The position numbers and the translations under genes were made by a program. The notes under the pieces are model-generated. The model searched no databases. It was not told the origin of the DNA and was given only the letters and a program-made list of their open reading frames with translations. 64,000 bases of DNA. Source: Endocalyx cinctus (Eukaryota > Ascomycota > Sordariomycetes > Amphisphaeriales > Apiosporaceae). Below, piece by piece: positions 22,859 through 36,115 of this stretch. Each line of letters opens with the position of its first letter. The stretch's first letter is position 1. Location of the stretch: the NCBI GenBank assembly GCA_001600455.1, contig BCKC01000001.1, positions 6,765,418-6,829,417 of the forward strand, read 5' to 3'.

Positions 22859-23543
22859 AAGAAAAAAAAAATATATAGGGGGGCGGAGATGGAAACGGGA
22901 GGACCGGTAAATATTATTATGGGTATGATCCTACTTTGCATGGAAGCCGAAAAGGAAAGGGGAAAACAAGGTCATCATGATACCGGCGATGAATTCAAGG
23001 GGCTTTAATGAATCGGGCGTACGATGATGACGGGTTGCATGGATGGATGGTAAACCCGTTGACTGGTTTGTTTAATATTAGGAATGGAACAGAGAAGACC
23101 AGACAAATTGGCTTGGACGAGAGATATCTAGAACCTGGCGTTTCGGAAACTCATTAATTTAACATGCATGGGAAGAAGCGAACATGGCATTCTACGGATA
23201 GGGGGGAACAAAAAAAAAAGGAGGTCTATAACAGATACAACAATAGAAACCTATTCAACTTGGTTTCTAAAACCTTGTACATATTTTACGCGCATTCCTA
23301 GGCTATTTGAAAGGTAAATAATAACGAAATCTTAATTCATGTACAGGAGGTATCAAGGCCGAAGACCGGTTCTAAACCAGATCTCTTCCTGCTCTTCATA
23401 ATGCTTCTCCTCTAAGTCAGGATTCCCACACATGCATACAGATATACATACAATACATTTAAAAACTTCAAGCACACAGCTCTATGATATGTTCCCTAGT
23501 TCTCCATTTATCCGAATACCTTTGGGGAGTTTTTTTTTTTTTT
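22859..23543. other. Convergent intergenic
   Basis: 3' flanks of two convergent genes. Poly-A/T runs (22862-22871, 23210-23220, 23530-23546) and nothing coding. Confidence 0.6.
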
Positions 23544-24286
23544 TTACTCGGAAATCCAGTCATACACCATCTTAATACAGACGTACTTCCCACCCTTCGC
23601 GATCACCACGTTCCTCGCGTACCTACGCTCGCCACCAATCATCTGAAAGCCCCAAACCTGCGTCCCGAGCCAGCCGCTATCCAGATTCTCCACGTGGTTC
23701 AAAACGAGCGCCTCGCCCTCGGGACCTTTTTTCTCCTCTTCGCTCTCGATCCAATCCCGCGCGAGGAAATCGTCCTCGAACCAGCCTTTCGTCCTCGCTT
23801 CGGAACCCTCGGCGACGAGTTCCGCGAGTTCGGCTAGGGACATCCACTTGCTCCGGCCTTTGTTCCGGCCGAACAGCCAGTCCGAGTGCTCCCGAAACTG
23901 GAAGTCGAGGGTCCGCTTCTCGGCCGTGCCCTTGAGGCCGGCCGTCGCGGTCTGGTCGATGTCGATGTGCGTCGCGCCGCCGTCGTCGACGTACTGCTTC
24001 ACGTGCAGGGTCACGCTGGCGGCGCCGATGGCTTTGCGCACGAGCCAGCCTATGCCTTGGAGGGTGAGGGCTGGGTCCGTTGGGTCCGTGAGGGACTTGT
24101 TCTGTTTTGTTTCTTTGTGAGTATATGTTGAAAACTGAGAACGGAGAGGGAGGGTGAGAGAACGCGTGAAATAGCAGGGGAGGGGTGGGTGATGAGAGGC
24201 CAAAAAAGGGGGAAGAAACAAAAAAACCATACCAATAACCATTTGCCATTCAAGTCGCCAATTGTCTTAGAAGCCGGGGCTGCCAT
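23544..24286 (-). CDS. Conserved fungal lipocalin-like protein of unknown function
   Basis: Two exons: 24233-24286 (18 codons, MAAPASKTIGDLNGKWLL) and 23544-24101, joined through a GTATGG donor and a CAG acceptor. They give 203 residues. The joined start reads LNGKWLL-NKSLTDPTDPAL, followed by QGIGWLVRKAIG, VTLHVKQY, HIDIDQTAT, LDFQFREHSDWLFG and a closing YVCIKMVYDWISE. The GxW near the N-terminus and alternating beta-like strands resemble lipocalin-type barrels. I recall similar hypothetical proteins in many Pezizomycotina, but no function is known to me. The uninterrupted ORF that reads through the intron gives a spurious hydrophobic N-terminus and is rejected. Confidence 0.75.
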
Positions 24287-25407
24287 GGTGTTTGTGTATG
24301 CTATTTGCGGTTTATTTTATAAAAAGCGGTGCGGTTTTCTTGTACCGGACTAAAGTAGGTAGCTTATTCACTTATTTTGTGTTATAATATAGCTCGCCAC
24401 GAAGTCAATTGAAAGGGAAACTTAGAGGAAAATAAGTAATGATGATGAATAGTAAGAGAGGGGGAAAATACGAAAAGACGCAAAGTAGCGATCAATTCAT
24501 ATGCATTCCTTATTCCGAGGCTCGAGGTCACTTTTATTGGCGTTTATTGAGTGAATGACATATGCACAAGAAGGTCTGAGGTCAACGTGGGGGGGGGTGG
24601 TTTAGCTGTGATAGACGCTCTATCGCACTCTTTAAGTCTTACTAGGTAGGTATTTACTTGCCTACTACCTACTGTGTACTATACTATACTATCCAGCGAT
24701 AGGATAACCTTATAAGCGATATTTTGAATATTTTGAATATGATAAAAAATATATATCATACTATAATATTGACATACTTATAAGAATCTATCTATATATC
24801 CGTCTCTTCTTAGTTTTTTTGTCGTCTTCGTTTTGTCTAATTCAGTCGAAGCTATAGGATGCCGGGTTAAGCTTTTTCTTCTGTCTTTCCTTTCTTTTTC
24901 TTGTTTTACCGAGGCACCTCAAAATCGTTCAAGCTATACTTCCATACATATATACTACCCTTTAGAGGGGGTTTTACCATGCTGCTTTTAGACTACCGTA
25001 AGCTCGGCCCTGACTGCTCGAGCCCAACCTAAAGATAGAATTGAATAAACTTCTACACTATCGCAGTAAAATATACCATACTAGACTAAAAGCTGGATTT
25101 CGGTTATTATTAAGTTATCTATCCATTTCGGCCATAATTACCGTAATTGTGTATGTCATGAAGAGGCTACGCTGGCCTAGAACCCGTTTGATACAAAATG
25201 GATACCGTGACCCAGCTCGTACAGATGCGGGGGTTCGTGCTTGATACCGAGTTTCGACTCAAACCGGTCCAATTCTGCGCTAGTCCGAGGTCGTAGCGGT
25301 CCTGAACCGCAAAATGTACGTCAGGTAGTTTAGATGGTGTAGTCAAGACACGAGAAAGGCGAAGAAAAAAATATATACGGTGACGTACTTCTCGTTCTTC
25401 TAAGAGC
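24287..25407. other. Intergenic, no gene seen
   Basis: AT-rich with (ATATTTTGA)2 near 24719-24737 and several TAGGTA-type steps near 24643-24672. No coding frame. Confidence 0.6.
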
Positions 25408-25628
25408 CTAGTCGTCATCCTCGTCTTTGGGACCACCACGTGCGGCCTTGGTTCTAAAGTCGCTCGGCGCGAAGGCGGGCGGTAAGTTTACGAAGGTGGT
25501 CTCCTCCGGGGGGGGTTCAGGACGCCGGGCTCGACGGTGATAATCTTGATATCCTTCCCGTCGACAAGGAAGCCACACTCGTCCCGGTCGACGAGATCTT
25601 CTTCAAGTGGGATATCCCAGAGAAACCG
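25408..25628 (-). pseudogene. Orphan C-terminal coding fragment with a frameshift in a G8/C8 run
   Basis: A GC-rich island in AT-rich DNA. Read on the minus strand it gives FLWDIPLEEDLVDRDECGF, LVDGKDIKIITVEPGVLNPP, then a run of eight C (G8 at 25508-25515 on +). In a shifted frame it continues EETTFVNLPPAFAPSDF, RTKAARGGPKDEDDD and a TAG at 25408-25410. Joined by one base change in the homopolymer, the two halves look like the end of one protein. An in-frame TGA lies just upstream of 25628 and no earlier exons are evident. It is either a gene fragment or the last exon of a poorly seen gene. I do not recognise the family. Confidence 0.45.
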
Positions 25629-27028
25629 ATTTCTTCGTCATATAACTATTTACATTATATGTAAACGAGCTAGCTGACCCAAATATAAAACTCGAAGCCA
25701 AACGAGAGCAAAAGCGGCGATCCTTTTGGAGGGGTAGATTCAACTTCTCAGCGTAACGTTATAGGTGGTAAAGGTAGCATCGATTGCGGGGCAGCATGTT
25801 TGGACGTCATTTCACAGGGGTTGAATACTTTTTTAAATCGACTTTTGGTATAATAATGTATGCACTATCGCATTTCGATCTATACTATACTATACCATTA
25901 CTAGGCAGCTAGGTTAAAGCCTGTAACTTTTTTCTTTTCTTTTTCTTTTTTTAAAAAGCCATGGGCTCGGATATCTGGTACAAAGCTGATATGTGATACA
26001 ATTACGGAGGTTTGTATGACGAGAACCCACTTCCTCTCTCTCTCATATTCTCTACGATACTCTATGCGATATACTAGTTACTGGATTATGATCTAACCTA
26101 CATATAGATTTCAGGCAGGAATTTCGTGCATTACTCAAGTCCTCAACCAGATTTAGGTCGAATCTGTTCGAAAAGAGTGCGTGCCATGTATCACTTTTTT
26201 AACCTACCGGAATATATTCCCTAGATCGACAGCTATTCCCGTAAGTAATCTATCTTACAATCCTCGTCCTTGGAACTTTGTGGGGAAGCTATCGTCAGTG
26301 TGCGCATGTCTTAATCATGTGCAGGCCAGTCCCCTGCACGACAATAACGGTCTAATACTAGGCTGGTTTATAATACATTATTATATGTAAGCATTTCACG
26401 GTGGATTGGACAAGTCGATTAAATGGATGATGATGATGATGTTATATGGTATTGCGTAGTAGTGTATGTAGTAGAGTAGTAGTAGTTATATGTTTATATT
26501 AGCAGCTTGCGATTCAAGTCTTCCGACGGGAGGGCTTTTAGTGATTGCGGCGCGAAATCGTTCTCTTCTCATCAACATCAAAACTGAGCCCTTCTCGGTG
26601 CTTCGTTGTATATACCTGAAAGTCTATGCTTTCGACGTGAAGAGGAAATAGGTAGTAGGAATGCGGGATTAAAGAGGGAAAAAAAAACATCCAACTGTAG
26701 ATATGTATATATATAGAAAAAAACAAAGGCGCGTAAAAAAAAAGGATAAAAATATCAAAACAGACCACCCATGGGATATCCTAGTCGTACATTATCCAGG
26801 CAAGACGGGAAATAAACCTGAATGGGATGATCTTTTTTTTCTTCTCCTCTCATCCTTTCATCCAACAGTGCCGAAGGAGTGAAAGTGAGACAACATCCGC
26901 AGGCAAAATAATAGTTTGAGCCCACCACATTACACCGTACACCAATGTAGTATATATGTAAAAAAAAGGCTTTTCTTTCTTTCTTTTCTCTTTTTCTTTA
27001 AAAAAAAAAGGGGGCGACCAAAAGTGCA
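25629..27028. other. Intergenic, no gene seen
   Basis: Contains a (GAT)n microsatellite near 26425-26440, TAG/GTA-rich repeats to 26490, and many poly-A/T runs upstream of 27028. No coding frame supported. Confidence 0.55.
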
Positions 27029-28544
27029 TCAAGGCCACCACTTCATCTGTCGATAACTCTCGATAACCTCCTCTACCAACTCCTTGGTGATGACCGGTTT
27101 CTTATACTCGAAGCCTATGATCTCCTCGAGGCGACCGCCGTCCATGCTGAGGTCCGTATCCTTGAGCAGCTCCTTCTCCATAAAAGGGCTGAGGGGGCCC
27201 GGTCTCGTCACGCCCGCGTCGCTCAGGAGGTCGGCCCAGGGGCCGAGGACGTCGTCGTTGACGTCGTCGACGAGGCTGTCCATGTTGAGGCGGGCGAAGT
27301 TGCTCAGGAGCTGGCCCTGGAACCCCCACTTGATGCCGAAGAGCTCGCCGATGATGGACGCGATCGTCCCTTGCGTCGTCACGCCTTTATCCACCACGTT
27401 GAAGACGGGCGTCTCCCCCATCGTCTTGGCGTCCCATTTCGCCTTGCCGCCGTCGTACCAGCTCGCCACGTCCCACAGCGCCCGCACCACGTCGTCGATG
27501 TGCGCCGTGTTCGTCCGCAGGTCCTTCGTCCACAGCCACTTCATCTCTTCCTCCAGGGACTGGTATACCCGCGCCAAACATAAAACTGTGCCCACGAATT
27601 GGGAGGCGTACGGTCCGTATACGTGCGGTAATCGTACGATAACGAGATTAAGCCTATGCGCCTCTTGTTAGCCTCGATATTTTTTTCCTTCTTCTTTTTT
27701 TGGCGTCGGTCAAGTTTTATTTTTCTTCCTCCCCCCCCCCCCCCCTCCCTTTTCTTCGATCTCAGAGAAAAAGGGCGCAATAAAAAAAAAAAAAAAAGAG
27801 CCTACCCTTCTATCTTAGCCAGTTCCTCCTCCGCTTGCGCTTTGTATATGGCGATCTTGCTCCAAGGTTTACACTTGTCGCCCTCCTTGCTCGGCGACGA
27901 ATTCGGCTTGTATACCATGCCCGTGCTGAGCTCGACGAAACATTTGACTTTTCGGTTGGCCGCCTCCTTTCCGACCGCTAGCGACAGGCCCAGCGACCGC
28001 AGCTTGTATACCTCATCTTCCTGGGAATATCTCGTCTCGCCGCCGCAGTTGAAGACGTAGTCCCACTGTTTACCGTCCGGTCGATCGAATATCCGGGATA
28101 ATGCTTCTATAAAATTTTTTTATTTAAACCACAAAAAGTGTGGGGAAGAATTAATTAGCCAAAAACTTTTTCCTTGCTTTTTTCTTTCTTTTTTTCTTCT
28201 TCTCTTGTCCAAGCGATAAGTAGTGGATAGGGAGGAAATAGGAGTAAGAGGAGGGAAAGGAAGAGAAGGGGACGTGAAGACGAAAGTATAATAAATCGAC
28301 TCTTTTTTTTTTCTTGGCTGTTGGTTGATGGTGACATACGTTCTTTACTTGCATCCGCTTGCATAAATTTATCCGCCGCGCATGCCGCCTCGAACTCCGG
28401 GGCGAGCCACGCCAGCTGCGGCAGCACTTTGTCTACCAGGCGAACCTCGGAAGCCAATTCGTTTTCGTGTATATGCCGGGCCAGGAAACGTCCGATATAT
28501 CCCAGCCCGCCGATAATAAGAACCGAAGGCTTATCCGGAGCCAT
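27029..28544 (-). CDS. NAD(P)-dependent epimerase/dehydratase, extended SDR
   Basis: Three exons: 28340-28544, 27806-28106 and 27029-27653 (376 residues). The N-terminus MAPDKPSVLIIGGLGYIGRF has the Rossmann nucleotide motif GGxGYIG (residues 12-18). It is followed by an acidic end of the second strand (RLVDK). Later segments are YVFNCGGETRYSQ, CFVELSTGMVYKPN, LVIVRLPHVYGPYASQF, and TAHIDDVVRALWD, which is typical of NAD-dependent epimerase/dehydratase proteins. The first intron (233 bp) and the second (152 bp, with a C run of about 15 and an A run of about 16) have GTATGT..TAG and GTAGGC..TAG ends. Catalysis and substrate cannot be told. The upstream leader holds an ATAAAT repeat. The protein resembles conserved fungal hypothetical epimerases rather than UDP-galactose epimerase. 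Confidence 0.85.
27731..27745. repeat. Poly-C run inside an intron
   Basis: About 15 C in intron 2 of the epimerase gene, close to an A run of about 16 at 27782-27797. Confidence 0.85.
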
Positions 28545-31500
28545 GGCTAAAATATAAATATAAATATAAATATAAATATGTGTATATAAATATATAAATT
28601 TATAGATATAAAAAAAAAACTAATCAACCGCTTTTTTCCTCGCAGAGGCGACTCGTCACGTCGCAAAGGAAGAAAGCAAAAGAAAAGGGAGGGAGGAAAA
28701 AGAAACAAAATATCCCCAGGTAAGATAATATGTAATAGTTGAGAAAAAAAAAAAAGTAAGGAAGGATGCGCGGGGTTTTCGTTCGAAATAAGGAGGGAGG
28801 GGGGCTTAAAATTTTTCTTAGGCGAGGAAAAGATAAAAAAGAAAAGAGGAAAAAAAAAGTGAGAAGACAAGGCTGCACTTAATAGAAAGGCAGATTAATT
28901 ATATTTTTTTTGGGGTTCTAGATTCCCCAATCTCTTTAAAGGTGTTAAATGGGGAATAAAAGAATAAATAGATAAATAAATAATGAATTATTGAAGAGAG
29001 GGGGGGAGGAGGATAGATGAAGATTATGTATAAATTATGTCTTTTGGTATTGGGCCTTTATTTGTGGCCTATGGAGCAAGGGTATGTATAAAACTATTAT
29101 CATATGTACGCAAGGCTAATAATTATTTGCTCATTTCGCTTTTATTTTTAAATTTTTATTTTTTTTTAAAAAAAGAGATAGAGAGAGGAAGATCCGGCCC
29201 AAGCGCGAGTTTACCAATCTGATATAATAATTACTGGTAGAGGGGTGGTAATTCAGTTTTTTTTTTTTTTTTTTTTAATCTCGGTCTGGGCTGCTTGCTC
29301 TTCTCTTTCAAATTTACACGTAGGTTGCTTTAATGGGGCCTTATTTTTTTTAGTACTACCTCGAGGAAGACGAGGGATGATATGCGCCTATGTGTTGCAG
29401 GATGTATGTATAGTATGGCCCAATGTGACGCAGAGTTGTGGGGTGGAGATGAATCATAGGAAGAGAGGAGGAAGAATCAGCAGAAAGAAGAAAGAAAAGA
29501 GATGAAGAAAAAAAAAAGATGGAAAAAATGTCCTACGAAATTTAGATATGGAGATGACAAAGAACTAATAGTTTAAAAAGTCAAGCTGAGTAGGATAAGT
29601 AAGGTAATTATTTTGTGTGTTGTATGAAAAGAGAAAGGAAGATAAAACTAAACAAGATACGTTTAGGTAGTTTACCTTCTTCGTAGATAGTCTGAATTTA
29701 GGATGGTATTAAAAGCAGTAGGGGGTAAAGAGTTCGAGTCAAACCAGTATATTGAAAACCCTTCACCTTAACTTCTTCTACATCAAGTAAAGTTCACTTT
29801 TACACTTGGCATTTCTTACCGTACGTAGTATCTTATTTCTCCCGGAAAAGGACAAGAAGAAGAAAAAGAAAGCAAAAAAAAGATTCACGTATGTACTATC
29901 TAAGACAAAAAGAGGGCCGCTATCTTACAACTACTAACCTAACCGCTCCTGAATTGGATTCACGGGAAGGACTCGAAGAGGGAGGGGTGTAGTTTAGCGT
30001 CATAAGTCAGATAAGTCAGGAGAAGAGCATTTGAAAAAAAAAAAAAAGGGTAAACTAGGTGATAATGGGCAATAAAAAACGGTGGAGACCAGCGGGTTGG
30101 TCCTTGTGGTCTCATTCATGCAGAGTTGACTGCATTAGCCAATGTTACCTAAAACCAGACAGACTGGGCATCCTTGAGAATCGTGTCCCTGCTGTCCCTT
30201 GCTGTCCCTGGTTATAGAATACCCCCCCAGACCATCCCTTGCCCATGTATGTATATGTATATGTTAAGTGTAAGTGTGTACTACATATACATGGTACGTA
30301 GATCGTCGCCGAGGTTTAAAGAACATGTGGTAGATATTTGTAGAAGTAGTATGGATTAGGTGTTAAAAAGCTTTAGAGGGTTACGGTATGACATGATATG
30401 AATTTAATATCCAATTGTTTATCAACTTAAGATGAAGTATTGAGGCTGTGTGAGGGAACAAAGAAAAAAAAAACAATCATCATCCGAAGGAACAGGAGAA
30501 ATGAATTAACTTAACTTCCTGTTTGGTTTTAATCTGCGTCTTTCTTTTTACACTTTATTTCTTTTTCATTTACCCTATTTACTAGGTATTCATGACAACT
30601 CATTACATGATATGTAACGAGAACGAATGATAGTCTTAGAAGATGATACTTCCCGTACGAGGGTTACCGACACAGCTAAAACAACGGCAAAGTCTTGGGG
30701 TAAAATATTTGGAAATCATAATGCAATCAATCAATCGGGAAATATATATTTTTTATTTTATTTTATTTTTTTTTATATTCATTTTTATAAATTTATTTAT
30801 TATTTATTGTTTTAATGTTTTTGAGATTATTTCTTCCTTAATATGTAGTATACGGCTCAGCATTCGGAATTTCGATAAGAAATAGAGCGGTCCAACTCGG
30901 TGAGCTTTTGGTAAAGCTCGGTTCGGTCATCAATGACATCAGCCTCGACGTTACGAGTAAGGTTGCCTTCCCACGGTAAAAGATAACTCTGGGACTATCT
31001 TAACCTTAAAATCCTTCAGGAACCAACATCGTCATCTCTGTCAGGTGATAAGATGTTATGGTAGACCCGATGCCCATACGGATACTCCGCATAGGTAACA
31101 TATTTATCGTTGTCGCTAGATAAAATACTTTATGTAATGCAGTAAATTCGACTTTGAAAAAAAAAAAACGTTAAATATGGATACAACTACATGGTAGGCT
31201 AGCTGGCTGGTAGGTTGTCAGGTAGTATAAGTTCCAGGGTTTATTTCCATCGGAGGTGGGTTCCTCTCCAGCTTGTCAAAGCTGTATCATGTTTTCTGTA
31301 GTACTGAACGTATCTTCAGACAGCTCGGCACCAGGTAACGATTTTCACGGTCTACCCTCGTTTCTGGTTAAATTTATACAGGGGTCGTGGTTCTCTCCCC
31401 CGGAGCTACGATCTATACTATACTACGTACGTACACAAAGCTTGATAGGCGACAGGCTAACATGATAACAAACGTATCATAAAAATATTCATACGAACCT

Positions 31501-34500
31501 GGTCATCGTTGAATCCCTTCACTATCCACGTATGTATCCAATATAAGAAAAAGAACCTAGCTTTATCTCAAACATTGAATAGACCTGTCAACTGTCAAAT
31601 AACTCTATCTCCCTTGCTAGAAATCAGTCAGGTCAAACGCGTCTGCTTCAGGTGAACCCCATATCGAGATTTGATTTACATTTGAGCCATGCTTCATCAA
31701 GCTTACATCTATCTTTTTTTTTCGTCCCATCTGACCTCCGCTTTCAGTCAATATTAAAAAGCTAGTCAATATTCTATTCCTTTAACAGCTTCAATATATG
31801 TAGATTGTCTTGGCATATATGTATGTGCAGTACTTTTTCAACGTGATCATCCAACAACTACTGCCCACGTCTGCTAGTAGCTTTTCAAGCCTTGCATCCT
31901 TCGAACACCTGTCGGTGCAAAAGATATTTGTTATCATTTATCACAATCTTATTGGGGTTCAGCCACGTAATACATGATAAAAACTCAATAAAACCTACCA
32001 GGCTCACACAGGGTTCGTAAACCGTAACTTAAAACCAAGTATCGGGAACTTCCTTGGCGGTGTAAAATGGTGTTGTCGCTCTATCCCCAGTCTTTATCAT
32101 TGCGTGACCATAAAAAAAAATTACCGGTAAGAGAAGACCGAAATGACATTGTAGTGCAATAGCACCGCCCCTCGCCTCGTATTAAAATCGATTAACTAGA
32201 CGTCATTTTAACCATAAGCAGTGAGACATGTCATTTCGCCCTCAACAGTAATAATGACTTGTCTCCCAATCGGACTCGGCGGCGGACCTGCAAGTTTCAT
32301 GCGAGTTATAACACCGAACATGAACTCAAATCAAAGAAAAGAGAGAGGGAGGAAAACACAACGTATACCATACAAAAGCCACGGACATCAAACGAGAAAA
32401 GGAAATCAAATCTGGATCTAGTATAGATCCTCACCAGATAAAATAGCTAGAATTTTTTTTTTTTTTTAATATATTCACATATATATGTCATTACTATACG
32501 TAGTATATTCAGGGGTCCTTCGTCTATATGTTAACCTGTTAGTGCCAAGCCTAAGGGTCAGTAAGGGGCGTCGTTTTTCTAGAAACATTCTATGCAGCCG
32601 TCGAAAAAAGGTAAGCATCTCACACGACCGTAGCGAATTAAACGAATCCTTCCAATATCAAACGAACCAGTCATCTCGCTCTTCTACGTATGCACGTTGT
32701 CGATGCGGGTAACCACGTCTCGTCTCCCCTTGCTTTCTTTTTGTATATGTAACGGTAAAATATATAACGTATGCAGGGAGAAAGGAGAGACGAATTTCGA
32801 TGAGATCAATATCAGACGCATATGAAATTATTGTTTTTCTTTTTTCATCTTCTATATTTGGATTTTTATTTATTTTTCTTTTCCAGTTTTACTTTCACTT
32901 TCTCCTGATCATCTTTTTTTTTCTTGGACGACTCCAACTCATATCCTACGGTAACATTACATCTAACCAACTGCTGCATATAGGTAGGTAAGAAGGTAAA
33001 TATATTTACCTACGTACATGATGCATATCATATATGTATGCCTAGTTTGCCTATCATACCCATCATTCCTACCGAGAAAAAAAAAAGCCTACCATAGGTA
33101 CCCGCCAGGAAATCTTGGATTGGGATAAATTGTCCGCATCTCCGAGAGTAACAGGAGCATGGCATACATATGCAAGGCACCAACGGAACAAACAGACCAA
33201 AAGAACGAAATTTTAGATTCTGCAGCGGAATGGCTTCCCCGTGTCTTGTTTATCTCATATTTTGACGTTTCGAATTACGTATTATGGGTTAAGGTCGCAT
33301 ATGCTCATTCCAAAAAATACGAAACCAAGTCGTATCATTTATGTTTTTTTTTTTTTCTATTTTCTTTCCATATCTGTCCCGAAGATCCGGGATAGCCGCC
33401 GGCGGTCTTTCCTTTAGTTCCCCTGTCTTATGGTAGTATGCATACCGGTTTATCGAGCGTGCTTTTAGAGGCCTAGTGTACGTAGACAGGGGCTTCTTTT
33501 TAATAGACTTCCGAGGATATAGAATAATTTCCAAAAAAAAGGATCGTAGGGAACTAGGACGTAGCTAGCATATCTACCCGACCATGCTTTTAACACACGT
33601 GCTTACTCTCACACGTGAATTAGCACACGTAATGCGATGAACAATTCGATACATAGCATAGAAGATCACCTTTCCCCCTTCGTATACACGTTAAAGGGTT
33701 TTACCTATCTTGTGCGGTTATCAACCCCCTATCCGGTTGATAAGTACATCGTTTTCTTTCCAGGCTCTATGAACCACTAAGTACATCCTCGCTCATCGTT
33801 ATCTACCTAGGTAGTCTCCGCGGCAGCAAGGAGGTGTATAAAAATAAGCCAGGGATATGAAGAAAAACCGACGGGAGGGCCGGTAGTTCGCAATGGTCCA
33901 AGGGGAGGAGAGATGTAATAGACGTCGTTCCCGCGCACGCGTTTTAGGGCAGGTTACGTAAGGAGGGAAATAAGCACATGGTCCTCTTCCCTGTCTGCCT
34001 TTCAGGGCTGTCTTCCTTGCGTCGGTTTATGTAACCATAACGAGTAACCATAATTGTCCCCTTTTATAGTACACCAAAGCCACAGCTAACGGGCTGTCAC
34101 TTTATTTAGCTTTTCTGCAGGCACGTACGGCCGCTCAAGAAAAAGAAGAAGAAAAGAAAAAGAAAGAAAGGAGAGCACAGGTCTTACATCTATCTCTCCC
34201 TCTCTATTTCCCTCTGTTACAGACGACGAAAATACCCACATTCAAGTATATCTATGGATAAGCACATGTATACCCTTGTGACACGACACAGCAACACTCA
34301 TGGGCTTTATGCTTCAAAAAAGAAATGAGAGGGAAGTAAAAACAGAAACAATGTAACCTTGTCGATGTTCTTATTCAGCTATTATATATACTTACGAAGC
34401 CTCACTTATTAATTAACATTACGTGCTGCTGCCGTGTTTTTTTCTCGCCCGTTCGTACGGAACCACAGGACACTCTTATCCGGTACCAACATTTTATTTT

Positions 34501-36115
34501 TTTGGAACGTCACCTTAAATGGGCTCCAGCCGGGACGGGATGCACGGGCCGGGCGTGGGGGTATTTTGTTTTCTTTGTTCTTTATTTTTTTTTCTCTCTT
34601 GCCCTTTCTCTTCATCCAATTTCCATTTTTCCATGCTGATCCGTCCCGGCTTCGACCGACGAACAGCATGCGGGATGCAGGGGGGGGATGGGAGAAACAT
34701 TAAGGGGAGAAATGTAAGGGGGAAAAATCAACTCTAAATGTTACGTATATTAATTTTTATCGGTGAAGCCTACCTTAATGTATATCTAGCCGGTGAAGAC
34801 CTTTTTATTACCTCACCGGATTCGGGACGGCACGGGACGAGACGAGCCGGAGTTGGAGATTTTCTAATATCGTCTTACTACTATGATAATTATATATGTA
34901 GAGTCGATCTTATACGTGCCATTGACGTTCAGAGGCTGCGGCTGTGAGGGAGTGGCGCGCGGCTCGAGATACTTTATCCAGACGAAATTGGTGTATCTGA
35001 GCGTCGGGTAAGGTGAAATATGTAGTTAAGTTTATAGATTTGCTCTTGCTTTCTGTTTTCTACTCCTTGAACACCACTATAACCTAGGCATGGCTCTTTT
35101 CTTTTCTTTTTTCTCTCCTTATTTTATAACGTAGGTTAAAATTACCCACATGATGTTTGAAACTTTCTAAGCGACTCAATGGCCTACTTTATGAATCAAA
35201 ACTCGTCTATGTTTCTCTTTAATTATATACGGCACCAAGATAAAAATTTTTAGGTAAAATATTCATGCACGTTCATATATTGCATCCTTCAATCCCGGCC
35301 TTTATACTGAACCACGGACATATATACATACGTCTTGTCGTATTGTCAGAGGAATAAGGAAGGTTGCCTACGCATTCAAGTCATCTCCCCCTACATAAAA
35401 GACGTAGGGATAGCGAGACAGAGAAACTGTGTCTATCTACACGTTGTCTTACCTTTTTTATTTATTTATTTTTTGGGTTCCATTACGGCGCGTGTGCACA
35501 CTCACTCGCTCTGTCAATTAATCGTATTTGTGTATACATACCCAGAATATAGAAGATGAAGCACTCGAGAACGTTAAGACTTACCTACGCACGTACGTGT
35601 AGACATTTAATACCCAACGGGATAGGGAAGCCATCATTACTGCTTGACGTGGAATGTCTCAACTAAGCTCGGATAACACTAAAGAATTGACTACACCGGT
35701 GGATATATTTTTAAATCTAAAACTGGCGGTATCACCCAATTATCATCACTATACCCTTCTTTTTCTTCTCCTTTTTTTACTGTTTCCCTAAATGAGGTGA
35801 AAAGGGGTTGATATTTTATTGTTTTACTTTTCAGCTCTCCCCTAATAATAGGGAGCTCCTTTTTTTCTATGAGAACCCGCGTCTCTGCGTACGCTCATGA
35901 TCATGCCTGTGCTTGCTTGAAAGGACAATCACCACCATATTTCGCCTTTTCCGTTCTGAAGGTCGCGTCTTTTAGCCGTCTGAGATATGTGGTATCACCG
36001 AATCGAAAAGTCACTTCTTTAGTTAAGTATCATTTCACGTCTTCTTTTCTTTTCTTTTTTTTTTTTGTCCACGTTGAAACCCTCACCCCCCCTTCTTTCT
36101 TCCCCTTCACTACTC
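28545..36115. other. 7.6-kb gene-poor AT-rich interval
   Basis: No frame in either direction could be tied to a protein family, and no tRNA-like A/B box pair was found by eye. It holds many poly-A/T and purine tracts, (TA)n stretches, a TACCTAGGTA copy at 33804-33813, and low-complexity ORFs such as 34409-34703 and 35335-35559 that are not credible. Non-coding RNA cannot be excluded. Confidence 0.55.
28549..28580. repeat. ATAAAT microsatellite just upstream of the epimerase start
   Basis: About five copies of a 6-bp AT-only unit, directly upstream of the ATG at 28544 on the minus strand, so in the 5' leader or promoter. Confidence 0.85.

Noticed and set aside
23677..24249. 190-codon frame over the lipocalin-like gene
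   Set aside because: Arg-rich shadow that also translates an intron.
29730..29745. tRNA B-box-like GTTCGAGTC
   Set aside because: No acceptor stem or A box found upstream.
34409..34703. Overlapping 86-89 codon frames on both strands
   Set aside because: Low-complexity purine/pyrimidine stretch with no coding pattern.
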